DNA from: Arminella tubonensis
GTDB lineage: Bacteria; Pseudomonadota; Alphaproteobacteria; Rhizobiales; Rhizobiaceae
Reading direction: 5' to 3'
Length of the DNA stretch: 57,073 nucleotides
Assembly (NCBI RefSeq): GCF_003240585.1
Contig: NZ_PCDP01000006.1
Span: forward strand, 1 to 57,073
Every line of letters begins with the position of its first letter. The first letter of the stretch is position 1. Made by a program: the position numbers and the translations under genes. This document shows, piece after piece, positions 1 to 7,893 of this stretch. The notes under the pieces were generated by a model. That model saw nothing but the letters and a program-made list of their open reading frames with translations, did not search any database and was not told the DNA's origin.

Positions 1-367
1 TCGCCTCCCACGTCAAACCACCGACCACCACCAGCAGAAAGACTGCGTTGAACAATGCCGCGAGGATCGACGTACCGCCGAGGCCGAATGTGAAGCGCTT
101 GGTCGGCCTGCGCTTTGCAAGGATGATTGCCGCCCATGCGACACAAAGCCCGAGAGAGTCGGAGAGGTTATGACCGGCGTCGGCGAGCAGAGACACGGAA
201 TTGCTGGCAAGGCCGTAGACAACCTCAAGGATGACGAAGGCCGCATTTAAAGCCACGCCAATCGCAAAGGCCTTTCCAAAATTTGCAGGGGCATGAACAT
301 GGCCGAGCCCGTGGCCATGCCCGTGCTCATGATCGTGGTCGTGGTCGTGGTCGTGTTGATGGGGCAT
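1..367 (-). CDS. Cation diffusion facilitator (CDF) metal exporter, N-terminal part
   Basis: The reading frame starts at ATG 367-365 and runs off the left edge, so only about 122 N-terminal residues are present. The protein opens with a His/Asp-rich stretch (MPHQHDHDHDHDHEHGHG) followed by a first membrane helix and then LLADAGHNLSDSLGL, the HxxxD-type metal-site motif of the CDF family in its second helix. CDF proteins of this kind (CzcD/ZitB group) export Zn2+, Cd2+ or Co2+ from the cytoplasm by proton antiport. It lies 80 bp downstream of the P-type ATPase on the same strand, so the two probably share the ATPase promoter. The substrate cannot be fixed from this fragment. Confidence 0.85.
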   Translation of the reverse strand, partial: MPHQHDHDHDHDHEHGHGHGLGHVHAPANFGKAFAIGVALNAAFVILEVVYGLASNSVSLLADAGHNLSDSLGLCVAWAAIILAKRRPTKRFTFGLGGTSILAALFNAVFLLVVVGGLTWEA

Positions 368-447
368 CGATGAGGCTTTCCTTGCAAATCTGCTTGTACA
401 ACGGGTTTAGCCACCAGCCGGACCAAGTCGTCGCACGCGCTTTGCCA

Positions 448-3027
448 TCAGGACTCGGGTGCCGCTCTAAGAAGCCTGAGCGCGTTCATTGTCACCAGCA
501 CCGTCGCGCCGGTGTCCGCGAGGATCGCGGGCCACAGGCCGGTGATCCCGGCGATGGTCGTCACAAGGAAGACGGCCTTCAGCCCGAGGGCGATCGTTAT
601 GTTCTGACGGATGTTGCTCATCGTGCGCCGCGAAAGCTGGATCATGCGGGCGATGTCCGACACCCGGCCGTGCAGCACGGCGGCGTCGGCCGTCTCCAGC
701 GCCACGTCCGTGCCGCCGCCCATAGCGATGCCGACATCCGCCGCCGCCAGAGCCGGAGCGTCATTGATGCCGTCGCCGACCTTGGCGACGACAAGGCCTT
801 CTTTCTGCATCTCGCCGACGATCTTCTGCTTGTCCTCGGGCAGGAGCTGCGAGCGCACGGGGATCCCGAGCTGGAGGCCGATCGCCGTGGCGGTCCTGTT
901 GTTGTCGCCCGTCAGCATGACCGTCTTCACGCCCATGTCCTCTAGCGCTTTCAGCCCTGCACGCGCGTCCGGCCGGGGCTCGTCGCGCATGGCGATCGCG
1001 CCCGCGAGCTTTCCGTCGACCACCAGCACCGACACGGTCTTGCCGTCGTCGTTCAACCTGGCGATCTGCGCCTGCTGCTCTTCCGACAGAGGGGCCCGCT
1101 CTCCGGCGGCGGGCGGAGATCCAAGAAAGAGCTCGCGGCCCGCAACGACGCCCGTCACGCCCTTGCCCCCGATCGCTTTTGCGCTTGAAGCCGAAGGGAT
1201 TTCGATGGCGTCCTCTTCGGCCCTGCGCAGGATCGCGACTGCCAGCGGATGGCTGCTACCCGTTTCAAGCGCGGCTGCAAGCCTAAGCACTTCGGCTGGT
1301 GACGTCCCGAAGTCGAGGACGTCCATTACCTTCGGCCTGCCCTCGGTGAGCGTGCCCGTCTTGTCGAGCGCGACGGCGGTGATCTTTCCGAGCGTCTCCA
1401 GAACCGCGCCGCCCTTCAGCAGAAGGCCGCGACGGGCGCCGGAGGACAGGGAGGCCGCGATCGCCGCCGGCGTCGATATGACGAGGGCGCAGGGGCAGCC
1501 GATCAATAGGATCGCCAGGCCCTTGTAGACCCACTCGTTCCAGCCACCGCCAAAAAGCAGCGGAGGCACGATGGCGACAAGTGCCGCCACTGCGACGACG
1601 GCCGGGGTGTAGTAGCGCGAAAACCTGTCGATGAAGCGTTCGGTCGGCGCTTTCGATTCCTGCGCCTCTTCGACGAGCTTGACGACGCGAGCGATGGTGT
1701 TATCGGCGGCGGCGGCCGTGACGCGGACGCGCAGCGCTGCGTCGCCGTTGACCGTGCCCGCAAACACCTTGTCGTCCACGCCCTTGCGCACCGGAGTGCT
1801 CTCGCCCGTCACAGGTGCCTCGTCCACAGAGCTTTCGCCCGAGACGACAAGGCCGTCCGCGGAGATACGGTCTCCCGGCCTCACAAGGATGATGGCACCG
1901 AGGGCCACTTGTTCGGCCGGAACCTCGGTGGTCGTCCCGTTCTCTTCGACTAGCGCCATCTTCGGCACGAGCTTGGTGAGCGACTGAATGCTGGCTCTGG
2001 CCTTCCCCGCCGCGACCCCTTCGAGCAGTTCGCCGACGAGGAACAGAAACACCACGGTGGCGGCTTCCTCGCCCGCGTTGATGATCACCGCGCCCCCAGC
2101 GGCGATCGTCATCAGCATTTCGATGGAGAACGGCGTGCCTGCGCGCGCGGCCATGAACGCGCGCTTGGCGATGGGAACAAGCCCGACGAGCATCGCGGCG
2201 ATGAACACCCAGGCTTCGATCTGCGGCAGAAGGTGGCCGACGACGTAGGCGGCGACCAGCGCGACGCCGGAAAGTATAGTCAGGCGGCCCTTGCGACTTT
2301 CCCACCACGGGCCATTCGTCGGGCCGTGTTCGTCTCCGTGCAGACCCTCCACTCCATGGTCGTCGCCGTCATGCGAATGGGCGTCGCCGTTGGCCGAACC
2401 GCCTCGTTCGGATCGCGCGATCGAATAGCCGAGACCCTTCACCTGGTTCTCGATCGCAGCGAAGTCCACCGGCGCGGCGTGGCTGACCGTCATGGAACCG
2501 CCCGTGACGGAGACGGAGACGTCGTCGACGCCATCGATACGTCTCACGGCGGTGTCGATCTTGGCAGCACAGGCCGCGCAGTCCATGCCACCAACCTGAA
2601 AGCGGGTCTGGCCCGGCGCAGCGGGCGCCACTTGTTGAGGACCGTGATCCCCGTGCGCGTGGTCGTGATCATGGCCAGCGTGACTATGATCGTGCCCCTC
2701 GTGCTCATGGCCTGCGTGATCATGATCGTGGCCCTCGTGGTCCTCATGCTCGTGGCCTTCGTGAGCGTGGGCGCGGCCCGAATGATCGATAGCTTGTGGT
2801 GGATTCTGGACCAGGGGCGACAGCGCGTAGCCAAGGCCCGAGATCGTCTTTTCCATCGTCGGAAGGTCGGCTCCCTCCGCGTGGCTCACGGTCATCGTGC
2901 CGGCGGTGACGGAGACGGCGACGTCCTCGACGCCTCGCGTCCGTCGTGCGGCGGTGTCGATCTTGGCGGCGCAAGACGCGCAGTCCATGCCTCCCACGCG
3001 ATATTTCGTCTTCAAAACCTGGTTCAT
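448..3027 (-). CDS. Heavy-metal P1B-type ATPase (Zn/Cd/Pb exporter type)
   Basis: This 859-residue inner-membrane pump has two N-terminal metal-binding HMA domains with GMDCASC (13-19) and GMDCAAC (147-153), joined by a very His/Asp-rich linker (about 84-130). The core contains TGES (407-410) in the actuator domain, the CPC transmembrane metal site (511-513), the phosphorylated aspartate in DKTGT (555-559), the SSHP motif of the nucleotide domain and GDGINDAP. The CPC motif with GMDCxxC domains is typical of the ZntA/CadA branch, which exports Zn2+, Cd2+ and Pb2+ using ATP; copper is less likely but not excluded. The start ATG 3027 leaves a short leader after the MerR-type promoter at 3054-3084. 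Presence of a CDF gene just downstream supports divalent metal efflux. Confidence 0.93.
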   Translation of the reverse strand: MNQVLKTKYRVGGMDCASCAAKIDTAARRTRGVEDVAVSVTAGTMTVSHAEGADLPTMEKTISGLGYALSPLVQNPPQAIDHSGRAHAHEGHEHEDHEGHDHDHAGHEHEGHDHSHAGHDHDHAHGDHGPQQVAPAAPGQTRFQVGGMDCAACAAKIDTAVRRIDGVDDVSVSVTGGSMTVSHAAPVDFAAIENQVKGLGYSIARSERGGSANGDAHSHDGDDHGVEGLHGDEHGPTNGPWWESRKGRLTILSGVALVAAYVVGHLLPQIEAWVFIAAMLVGLVPIAKRAFMAARAGTPFSIEMLMTIAAGGAVIINAGEEAATVVFLFLVGELLEGVAAGKARASIQSLTKLVPKMALVEENGTTTEVPAEQVALGAIILVRPGDRISADGLVVSGESSVDEAPVTGESTPVRKGVDDKVFAGTVNGDAALRVRVTAAAADNTIARVVKLVEEAQESKAPTERFIDRFSRYYTPAVVAVAALVAIVPPLLFGGGWNEWVYKGLAILLIGCPCALVISTPAAIAASLSSGARRGLLLKGGAVLETLGKITAVALDKTGTLTEGRPKVMDVLDFGTSPAEVLRLAAALETGSSHPLAVAILRRAEEDAIEIPSASSAKAIGGKGVTGVVAGRELFLGSPPAAGERAPLSEEQQAQIARLNDDGKTVSVLVVDGKLAGAIAMRDEPRPDARAGLKALEDMGVKTVMLTGDNNRTATAIGLQLGIPVRSQLLPEDKQKIVGEMQKEGLVVAKVGDGINDAPALAAADVGIAMGGGTDVALETADAAVLHGRVSDIARMIQLSRRTMSNIRQNITIALGLKAVFLVTTIAGITGLWPAILADTGATVLVTMNALRLLRAAPES

Positions 3028-3053
3028 CGGCTCGATCCTCGTGTTTGAGGATA

Positions 3054-3084
3054 TTCGTACAACCTCTAGCCGCTATAGGTGCAA
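3054..3084 (-). promoter_or_regulatory. MerR-family (ZntR/CadR-like) metal-responsive promoter
   Basis: On the minus strand TTGCAC (3084-3079) and TACGAA (3059-3054) form -35 and -10 elements separated by 19 bp, longer than the usual 17. The spacer holds the dyad ACCTATAG-CGG-CTAGAGGT (3080-3062), with one mismatch between arms. An overlong spacer centred on such a dyad is the hallmark of promoters twisted open by MerR-family metal sensors. It drives the P-type ATPase that starts 27 bp further on. No MerR-type gene is present in the window. Confidence 0.72.
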
Positions 3085-3600
3085 GAGAAAAATGAGCAGG
3101 CAAAATTGCCACCTTGGTTGACGAACAGAGTTGGAAAGCTCGTGACCCCGAACGACTTTGCTTTGGCGAAGTCGGCCGCTGTGGCGTGGATCGTGCTTTC
3201 TTGCTTCCAGACGTTCAAAAACTCGGCCGCAGTGCTGGGGTGGCCGTCCGCCGTCAGTTAACGCGAAGCTACTTCGGCCACAACAGAACCGTCGGTGGTG
3301 TCGCGCGCGTCGACATAGAAGGCATGCTGAAGCGCGCGAAAGACGCTTAGCGTTCTGGACGCAGGATCCGTGCGGCCACGAAGGCGCGGCAGACCGGTTC
3401 GGTGTCGTAGACGAACCCTTGCCTCCGATCAACCCTTCCCGGTTGAAGGGCAGTCCGCTCGCCTCCTCGACCCTGGCACAGTGATGGAGACGAAACTGTT
3501 TCCCTCCATCGTTCAGCACGTCGGTTGTACCTGCGCCCAGTCCGCCGAGCACTATGTCAATGGACACAGTCTCATGGAGGCCATTTCGCTGCAGCCACTA
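3066..3600 (-). pseudogene. Decayed DsbA-family thioredoxin-like protein
   Basis: Three separate minus-strand frames give consecutive pieces of one DsbA-like protein: VSIDIVLGGLGAGTTDV and EEASGLPFNREGL, then GFVYDTEPVCRAFVAARIL, then VFRALQHAFYVDARDTT, and finally the C-terminal piece with KSFGVTSFPTLFV and a TAG at 3068. At least two frameshifts and one stop separate them. The thioredoxin-fold cis-Pro region (SFPTLF) survives, but the CxxC active site expected near the N-terminus cannot be found. The closest family is the COG3531-type predicted disulfide isomerase. It is a relic, not a working gene; the 3' end runs into the metal-responsive promoter. Confidence 0.75.
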
Positions 3601-3894
3601 TCGCCGCAGCCGAAATCTTCTAGCCTCTGACGAACCGATACGCCGCCCCATTCGCTTTACATACCCGACGCCCCGATATGTCCAACGGCATCCGAGCATC
3701 CGGATCTTCTCGTTTGCAGCCTTGTCCAGCATGGCCGAGCTGTTCGTCAGCGCGATTTCCGGCTCTGTGTCGAAACCGAAGTGCCACTGTGGATTCTCGA
3801 AGGAGACGATATTGTTCGCCACGACATCCCCATCGATTGACAACTTCCAGGCTCCCGCCAGCGGTTCAATCGATGCTGCGAGATGATTGCTCAT
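3598..3894 (-). CDS. Hypothetical protein, 98 residues
   Basis: The ATG at 3894 is preceded by a strong ribosome-binding site (GGAGAGGAGATC). The protein begins MSNHLAASIEPLAGAWKLSIDG and contains the stretch NIVSFENPQWHFGFDTEPEI. I do not recognise the family. The last third is Arg-rich (GRRIGSSEARRFRLRR) and overlaps the start of the decayed DsbA-like gene, so the native C-terminus may have been replaced when that region degenerated. It has no signal peptide or membrane segment. The good ribosome-binding site argues for a real gene, possibly truncated. Confidence 0.45.
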   Translation of the reverse strand: MSNHLAASIEPLAGAWKLSIDGDVVANNIVSFENPQWHFGFDTEPEIALTNSSAMLDKAANEKIRMLGCRWTYRGVGYVKRMGRRIGSSEARRFRLRR

Positions 3895-4217
3895 GATCTC
3901 CTCTCCACGCCATTCGGGATCGCGCCGACATCTTATCGTTGACTGGGCAAGGCGACTTGAGCGGTTGGTGGATGCCGTTGTTGTCGATACGCCTGCCAAG
4001 CTTTTATCGCGACCTGCAGGCCAGTTGAAATACTGGCTTGGAATTGAGCCCTTTAAGATCTTTTCCGTCCGCACATTCCAGCGATTTGTGACAACGACAT
4101 ACATGCTTCTGGTTACACCAAATCGGTGACATTGCGCGTCGGTTGCTTTGGGCGCAAGTTTGGGTATCGGACGATGTTCCGAATGCGAGAAAGCCGGCCC
4201 GACGATGGAGGATAGTC

Positions 4218-7187
4218 ATGAAGCGTATATTCACGACAATCTTGACTGTTACCGCAGTTGCGATTCTGCTCCTGAATCCATCTTTCTTTGCCAGCGCTGC
4301 AGAAAATGAGACGGTCTTCATCCAGGACGACGAAACATATCCCGCGCACATAGTGCCGGGCCGCATCGCGTTGATCCTCTCCGATACGGCGATAGCTGAC
4401 TCTGACCGCTACCAAAAAACGCTCGATAGCCTCGGCGGTCGACCTATTCCGACCCTTTCCGACGTCATCGTCGTGGTCGAAGCGCCCGATGCCAAGGATG
4501 TGAAGAGCCTCAATGCTGTTGCTCGAGGACTGATGAAGTCGTGGCCTGACCTGGTCGTGGATTCGGGCATTCTGGTTAAAATCGGCAACTCCGATCTACC
4601 CTACGTATTGACCAACAAGATCGTCGTGCAGATCGCCGATGACGCTGACGTCGGCCTCATCCAAACCATTGCCGAACGATACCATTGTGAAATCCTGGGG
4701 AACAATCCATTCGATAAGCGGCAGTTCGTGATCAAGTTATTCCCAGATGACGCGAGGAATGCGCTTGAGGTTTCCAACGCACTGAACAGCCTCTCGAGCG
4801 TAAAATTCGCCCATCCAAATTTCTACCGACCGATTGAAAAGCGCCAGGCACCGCCAGTCCCGAATGACGCCTTTTTTCCAAATCAATGGCACCTGAACAA
4901 CACCGGTCAGGCTATGGGCACCCCCGACGCCGACATTGATGCTGATCGCGCTTGGGCGCTCGGACCGATGGGGCCGGGCAATCCCAATATCGTGATTGCA
5001 ATTATCGATGATGGGCTTGAAGCCAACCATCCGGATCTCGCCGACGGCTTGTGGACCAACCATGCCGAGGAGATAGGCAGCCCAAACGTGGATGACGACG
5101 GCAACGGCTTCATCGACGATCTTCACGGCTGGGACTTCACACCCTGCATTACGCCGGTCTCCTGCGGCGACAACGATGTACGCCCGCGCCTGGACGAACT
5201 GCATGGCACAGCCGTTGCGGGCGCGGCCTTGGCGCGCGCAAACAACGGCCTCGGCGTGGCCGGGACATGTCCGCGTTGCAGCTTCCTGCCGATCAGAGCT
5301 CTTGACGGTACGGACTACGCTGAAAGTCTCGCAATCGACTATGCAAGGATGATTGGCGCAGACATTATTTCACTTTCTTGGGGATATGCTTCCGGCGTCG
5401 TGCTTCCTACAAATGTCGTTAATTCAATCAACAGCGCCGCGACAACTGGTCGTGTCCAAAACGGCGTCAGCAAGGGCATTGTCGTTGTCGTTGCCATGAC
5501 AGATATCGTCGAGGACAATTGCGACGGCACTCCCGACCTTTCATCGCTCGCCAACGTGATCGCCGTTAGCAGTGCAACCAATCAAGATCAAAGGCTACCA
5601 GCCGGCTTCGGCACGTGCATCGATCTGCTCGCTCCAACCCATGGCGGCACGCTGGATGCGGTAACGACGGACAGGATCGGAGATATCGGCTACAACAATC
5701 GCTCGCCTGTTTCACCCTGCGCATCCGCCGAACCGGCACCTCCGCCACCTTCAAACCGGGACTATACCTTGTGTTTCGGCGGCACGTCTTTCGCCGCCCC
5801 TGTCGTTGCTGGTATCGCGGGCCTGATCCTGTCGCATGACAGTTCGTTGACCCGGTTGCAGGTTCAAAGACTTCTTCAGGATACCGCCGACAAAATATCT
5901 CCTTCCGGCGGAGCTTATTCGGAGCAGACAGGGTTTTCGGCGCCTGTCGGTGGCTTGCCTACGCACGGTTTCGGCAGGGTCAATGCCTTTGAGGCGGCAC
6001 GGACGGTGGCGGGACGGGATATTTCCGGGCACGGCGGAGTGGATGTCTACGTGCGCGACAACAGCCTGGATTGGGGTAACACCGAGCAGCCATCAAATGT
6101 AACATTCGAACAGACCCGTGGATTTATACCCCATTGGCAAAGCGCCGATATCAAGGTCGATGCTCCCCCCTATCTCGCAACACAGCCGGCATCCTCGACA
6201 GAATTCGATGCGTTCGTCGACGAAATGCCACTTTCGAACACCGTCAATCGCGTATATGTCCGCGTCCATAATCGCGGAACACAAACTGCAACAGATGTTC
6301 AGGTTAAGTTGCACTGGGCCTTCGCGGGGGCCGGTCTCCCCGCTCTCCCTGCCGACTTCTGGCCAGCTTTTCCCGCAAACTCGACCGATGTTTCGATCTG
6401 GCATCCCCTGCCGGCTCAAACGATACCGTCGCTGCCCTATTCAGGTGCTTCCGTGGCCGGCAGCAGCAATGATAATTCCATCGTGCTGTCGTTCGATTTT
6501 CCGGCTCCCGTCTACAATGCGTCCATGAACAATCCGGATCACTTCTGCCTGTTTTTAGTTGTCGCCGCACCCGATGATCCGGTCTCCCAGATCTCGGCCG
6601 GTTCTCAGGTCCCGGACTTGATCACTCCAAGCGACAACAACGTGACGCAAAAAAACGTGCACCTTATCGATTCCGGCAATTCGAGTGGAATGAAGTCTCA
6701 GCTGATTGTTTCCAATCCCTTCGATCACCCAATCAACACGCGGCTCGTCGCCTGGCGCCCCAAGGATTGGAATGTTGAATCCACCGGCGTCGAACTAGGT
6801 AAGCGCATTGAACTGGGCGCCAAGGAGAGCCTGCACGCCGATATCTCAATCACATCCGATGGACAGCCCTCGGCTTCGATAAGCATCGTTCAGCTTTATA
6901 AGGCGTCGGACATGGACGAGGAGAGAATCCTTGGCGGGATAACATACGTTGTAGCGCCGAACATTCAGCCAGCCATCGTTCCCAGTCCAGGGTTGATAGA
7001 AAACGTCAGCATGCAGGAGAAGTTGGTCGCGGAATATTTGAAGCTCGTCGCCGAGACCATATCCAAGCCGGACGCCCGCAGCGAAGATAGAACTCTTTTG
7101 CATCGGCTCGGCATACTCATTGAAGAACAAAGCAAATTGCTTGCAGGGTTGGATGCTGCGCGGAAGGATTTCCGCTCGGATCATTGA
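4218..7187 (+). CDS. Secreted subtilisin-like serine protease (S8) with C-terminal extension
   Basis: From ATG 4218 (GGAGG seven bases upstream) the product has 989 residues. Residues 1-27 are a signal peptide ending ASA. A prodomain-like region (about 40-210) precedes the S8 domain, whose triad reads Asp264 (AIIDDGLE), His329 (DELHGTAVAG) and Ser524 (GGTSFAAP). Where most subtilases have the oxyanion Asn in an AAGN motif, this one has AMTD with Asp429. A proline-rich loop (about 506-513) precedes the Ser motif. The C-terminal 350 residues look like beta-rich domains, with VRVHNRGTQTATDVQVKLHW resembling a CARDB-like module. The upstream in-frame ATG at 4143 would hide the signal peptide and is rejected. 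It is followed at 58 bp by the SnoaL-like gene and is probably co-transcribed. The substrate is unknown. Confidence 0.9.
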   Translation: MKRIFTTILTVTAVAILLLNPSFFASAAENETVFIQDDETYPAHIVPGRIALILSDTAIADSDRYQKTLDSLGGRPIPTLSDVIVVVEAPDAKDVKSLNAVARGLMKSWPDLVVDSGILVKIGNSDLPYVLTNKIVVQIADDADVGLIQTIAERYHCEILGNNPFDKRQFVIKLFPDDARNALEVSNALNSLSSVKFAHPNFYRPIEKRQAPPVPNDAFFPNQWHLNNTGQAMGTPDADIDADRAWALGPMGPGNPNIVIAIIDDGLEANHPDLADGLWTNHAEEIGSPNVDDDGNGFIDDLHGWDFTPCITPVSCGDNDVRPRLDELHGTAVAGAALARANNGLGVAGTCPRCSFLPIRALDGTDYAESLAIDYARMIGADIISLSWGYASGVVLPTNVVNSINSAATTGRVQNGVSKGIVVVVAMTDIVEDNCDGTPDLSSLANVIAVSSATNQDQRLPAGFGTCIDLLAPTHGGTLDAVTTDRIGDIGYNNRSPVSPCASAEPAPPPPSNRDYTLCFGGTSFAAPVVAGIAGLILSHDSSLTRLQVQRLLQDTADKISPSGGAYSEQTGFSAPVGGLPTHGFGRVNAFEAARTVAGRDISGHGGVDVYVRDNSLDWGNTEQPSNVTFEQTRGFIPHWQSADIKVDAPPYLATQPASSTEFDAFVDEMPLSNTVNRVYVRVHNRGTQTATDVQVKLHWAFAGAGLPALPADFWPAFPANSTDVSIWHPLPAQTIPSLPYSGASVAGSSNDNSIVLSFDFPAPVYNASMNNPDHFCLFLVVAAPDDPVSQISAGSQVPDLITPSDNNVTQKNVHLIDSGNSSGMKSQLIVSNPFDHPINTRLVAWRPKDWNVESTGVELGKRIELGAKESLHADISITSDGQPSASISIVQLYKASDMDEERILGGITYVVAPNIQPAIVPSPGLIENVSMQEKLVAEYLKLVAETISKPDARSEDRTLLHRLGILIEEQSKLLAGLDAARKDFRSDH

Positions 7188-7245
7188 TCAAATGCCCGGC
7201 TTCTCCAACGAGATCAAAATGCAATGTACACCAGAGGAGGTTATG

Positions 7246-7848
7246 ATGGTGAGACTTTGTGCGAGGTCGGTGAAGAGTTTGGTAAAAATATTCACGCTTC
7301 TATTGGGGTTCGGCATCATGCTCGGCGGAACGGCGATAGCGGCAAGCTGTGTCGATAAAATGAATCCAGCCTGGCTGCCGCCACGAGCCAATATCGTCAA
7401 TCCTGCACCGGCCGACAGGCAGGCGATAATGGATTTGATTCACAGCTATAGTTGGGCTCTGGATGAAAAAAACACGGCAGCATTCGCAGAATTGTTCATC
7501 AGTGACGCACAATATGAGGCTTGCTCCGGCGGCGGGGCCCTACAGCTCGTCAAAACGACTTCAACGTCCGACTTGCAAGGATACATCTCAGATATTCTCA
7601 GCGATTTGGGGGCAAGGCAGGCGCGGCACTTTGAGAGCAATACGCTGCTGCATCAAAATAAAGATGGGAGTGTCAACGGAAAAACGACCCTACTGGTGAC
7701 GCTTCAGTGGCCAGATAGGGAAGTTCCCGAGCCGGACTATACCGCAGTCATGCAAGAAACCTTCGTCAAGGACAAGGAAGGTCTTTGGCGCTTCTCGAAG
7801 CTGACACTGATCACGGACACGCCCGGAGTTCAAGCGCGAGCTCGATGA
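7246..7848 (+). CDS. Exported SnoaL/NTF2-like protein
   Basis: Two ATGs lie in tandem at 7243 and 7246. GGAGG at 7236-7240 is better spaced for the second, giving 200 residues. Residues 1-32 form a signal peptide (hydrophobic KIFTLLLGFGIMLGG, cleavage after AIAA). The mature part carries DRQAIMDLIHSYSWALDEKN and FAELFISDAQYE, the start of an alpha+beta barrel typical of SnoaL-like polyketide-cyclase/ring-hydroxylating-beta-type folds, and ends with a strand-rich tail (EGLWRFSKLTLITD). Such folds serve as enzymes or ligand binders, so the role is open. The position between a secreted protease and a c-type heme protein suggests a shared periplasmic or extracellular task. Confidence 0.75.
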   Translation: MVRLCARSVKSLVKIFTLLLGFGIMLGGTAIAASCVDKMNPAWLPPRANIVNPAPADRQAIMDLIHSYSWALDEKNTAAFAELFISDAQYEACSGGGALQLVKTTSTSDLQGYISDILSDLGARQARHFESNTLLHQNKDGSVNGKTTLLVTLQWPDREVPEPDYTAVMQETFVKDKEGLWRFSKLTLITDTPGVQARAR

Positions 7849-7893
7849 CCGTTTTTGGTCAGACAATGACGGGCTTGGAGAGGGCCTTGCTGC

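Noticed and set aside
611..1528. Long plus-strand open frames opposite the P-type ATPase and RND pump
   Set aside because: They are mirror frames of GC-rich genes, without ribosome-binding sites or domain similarity.
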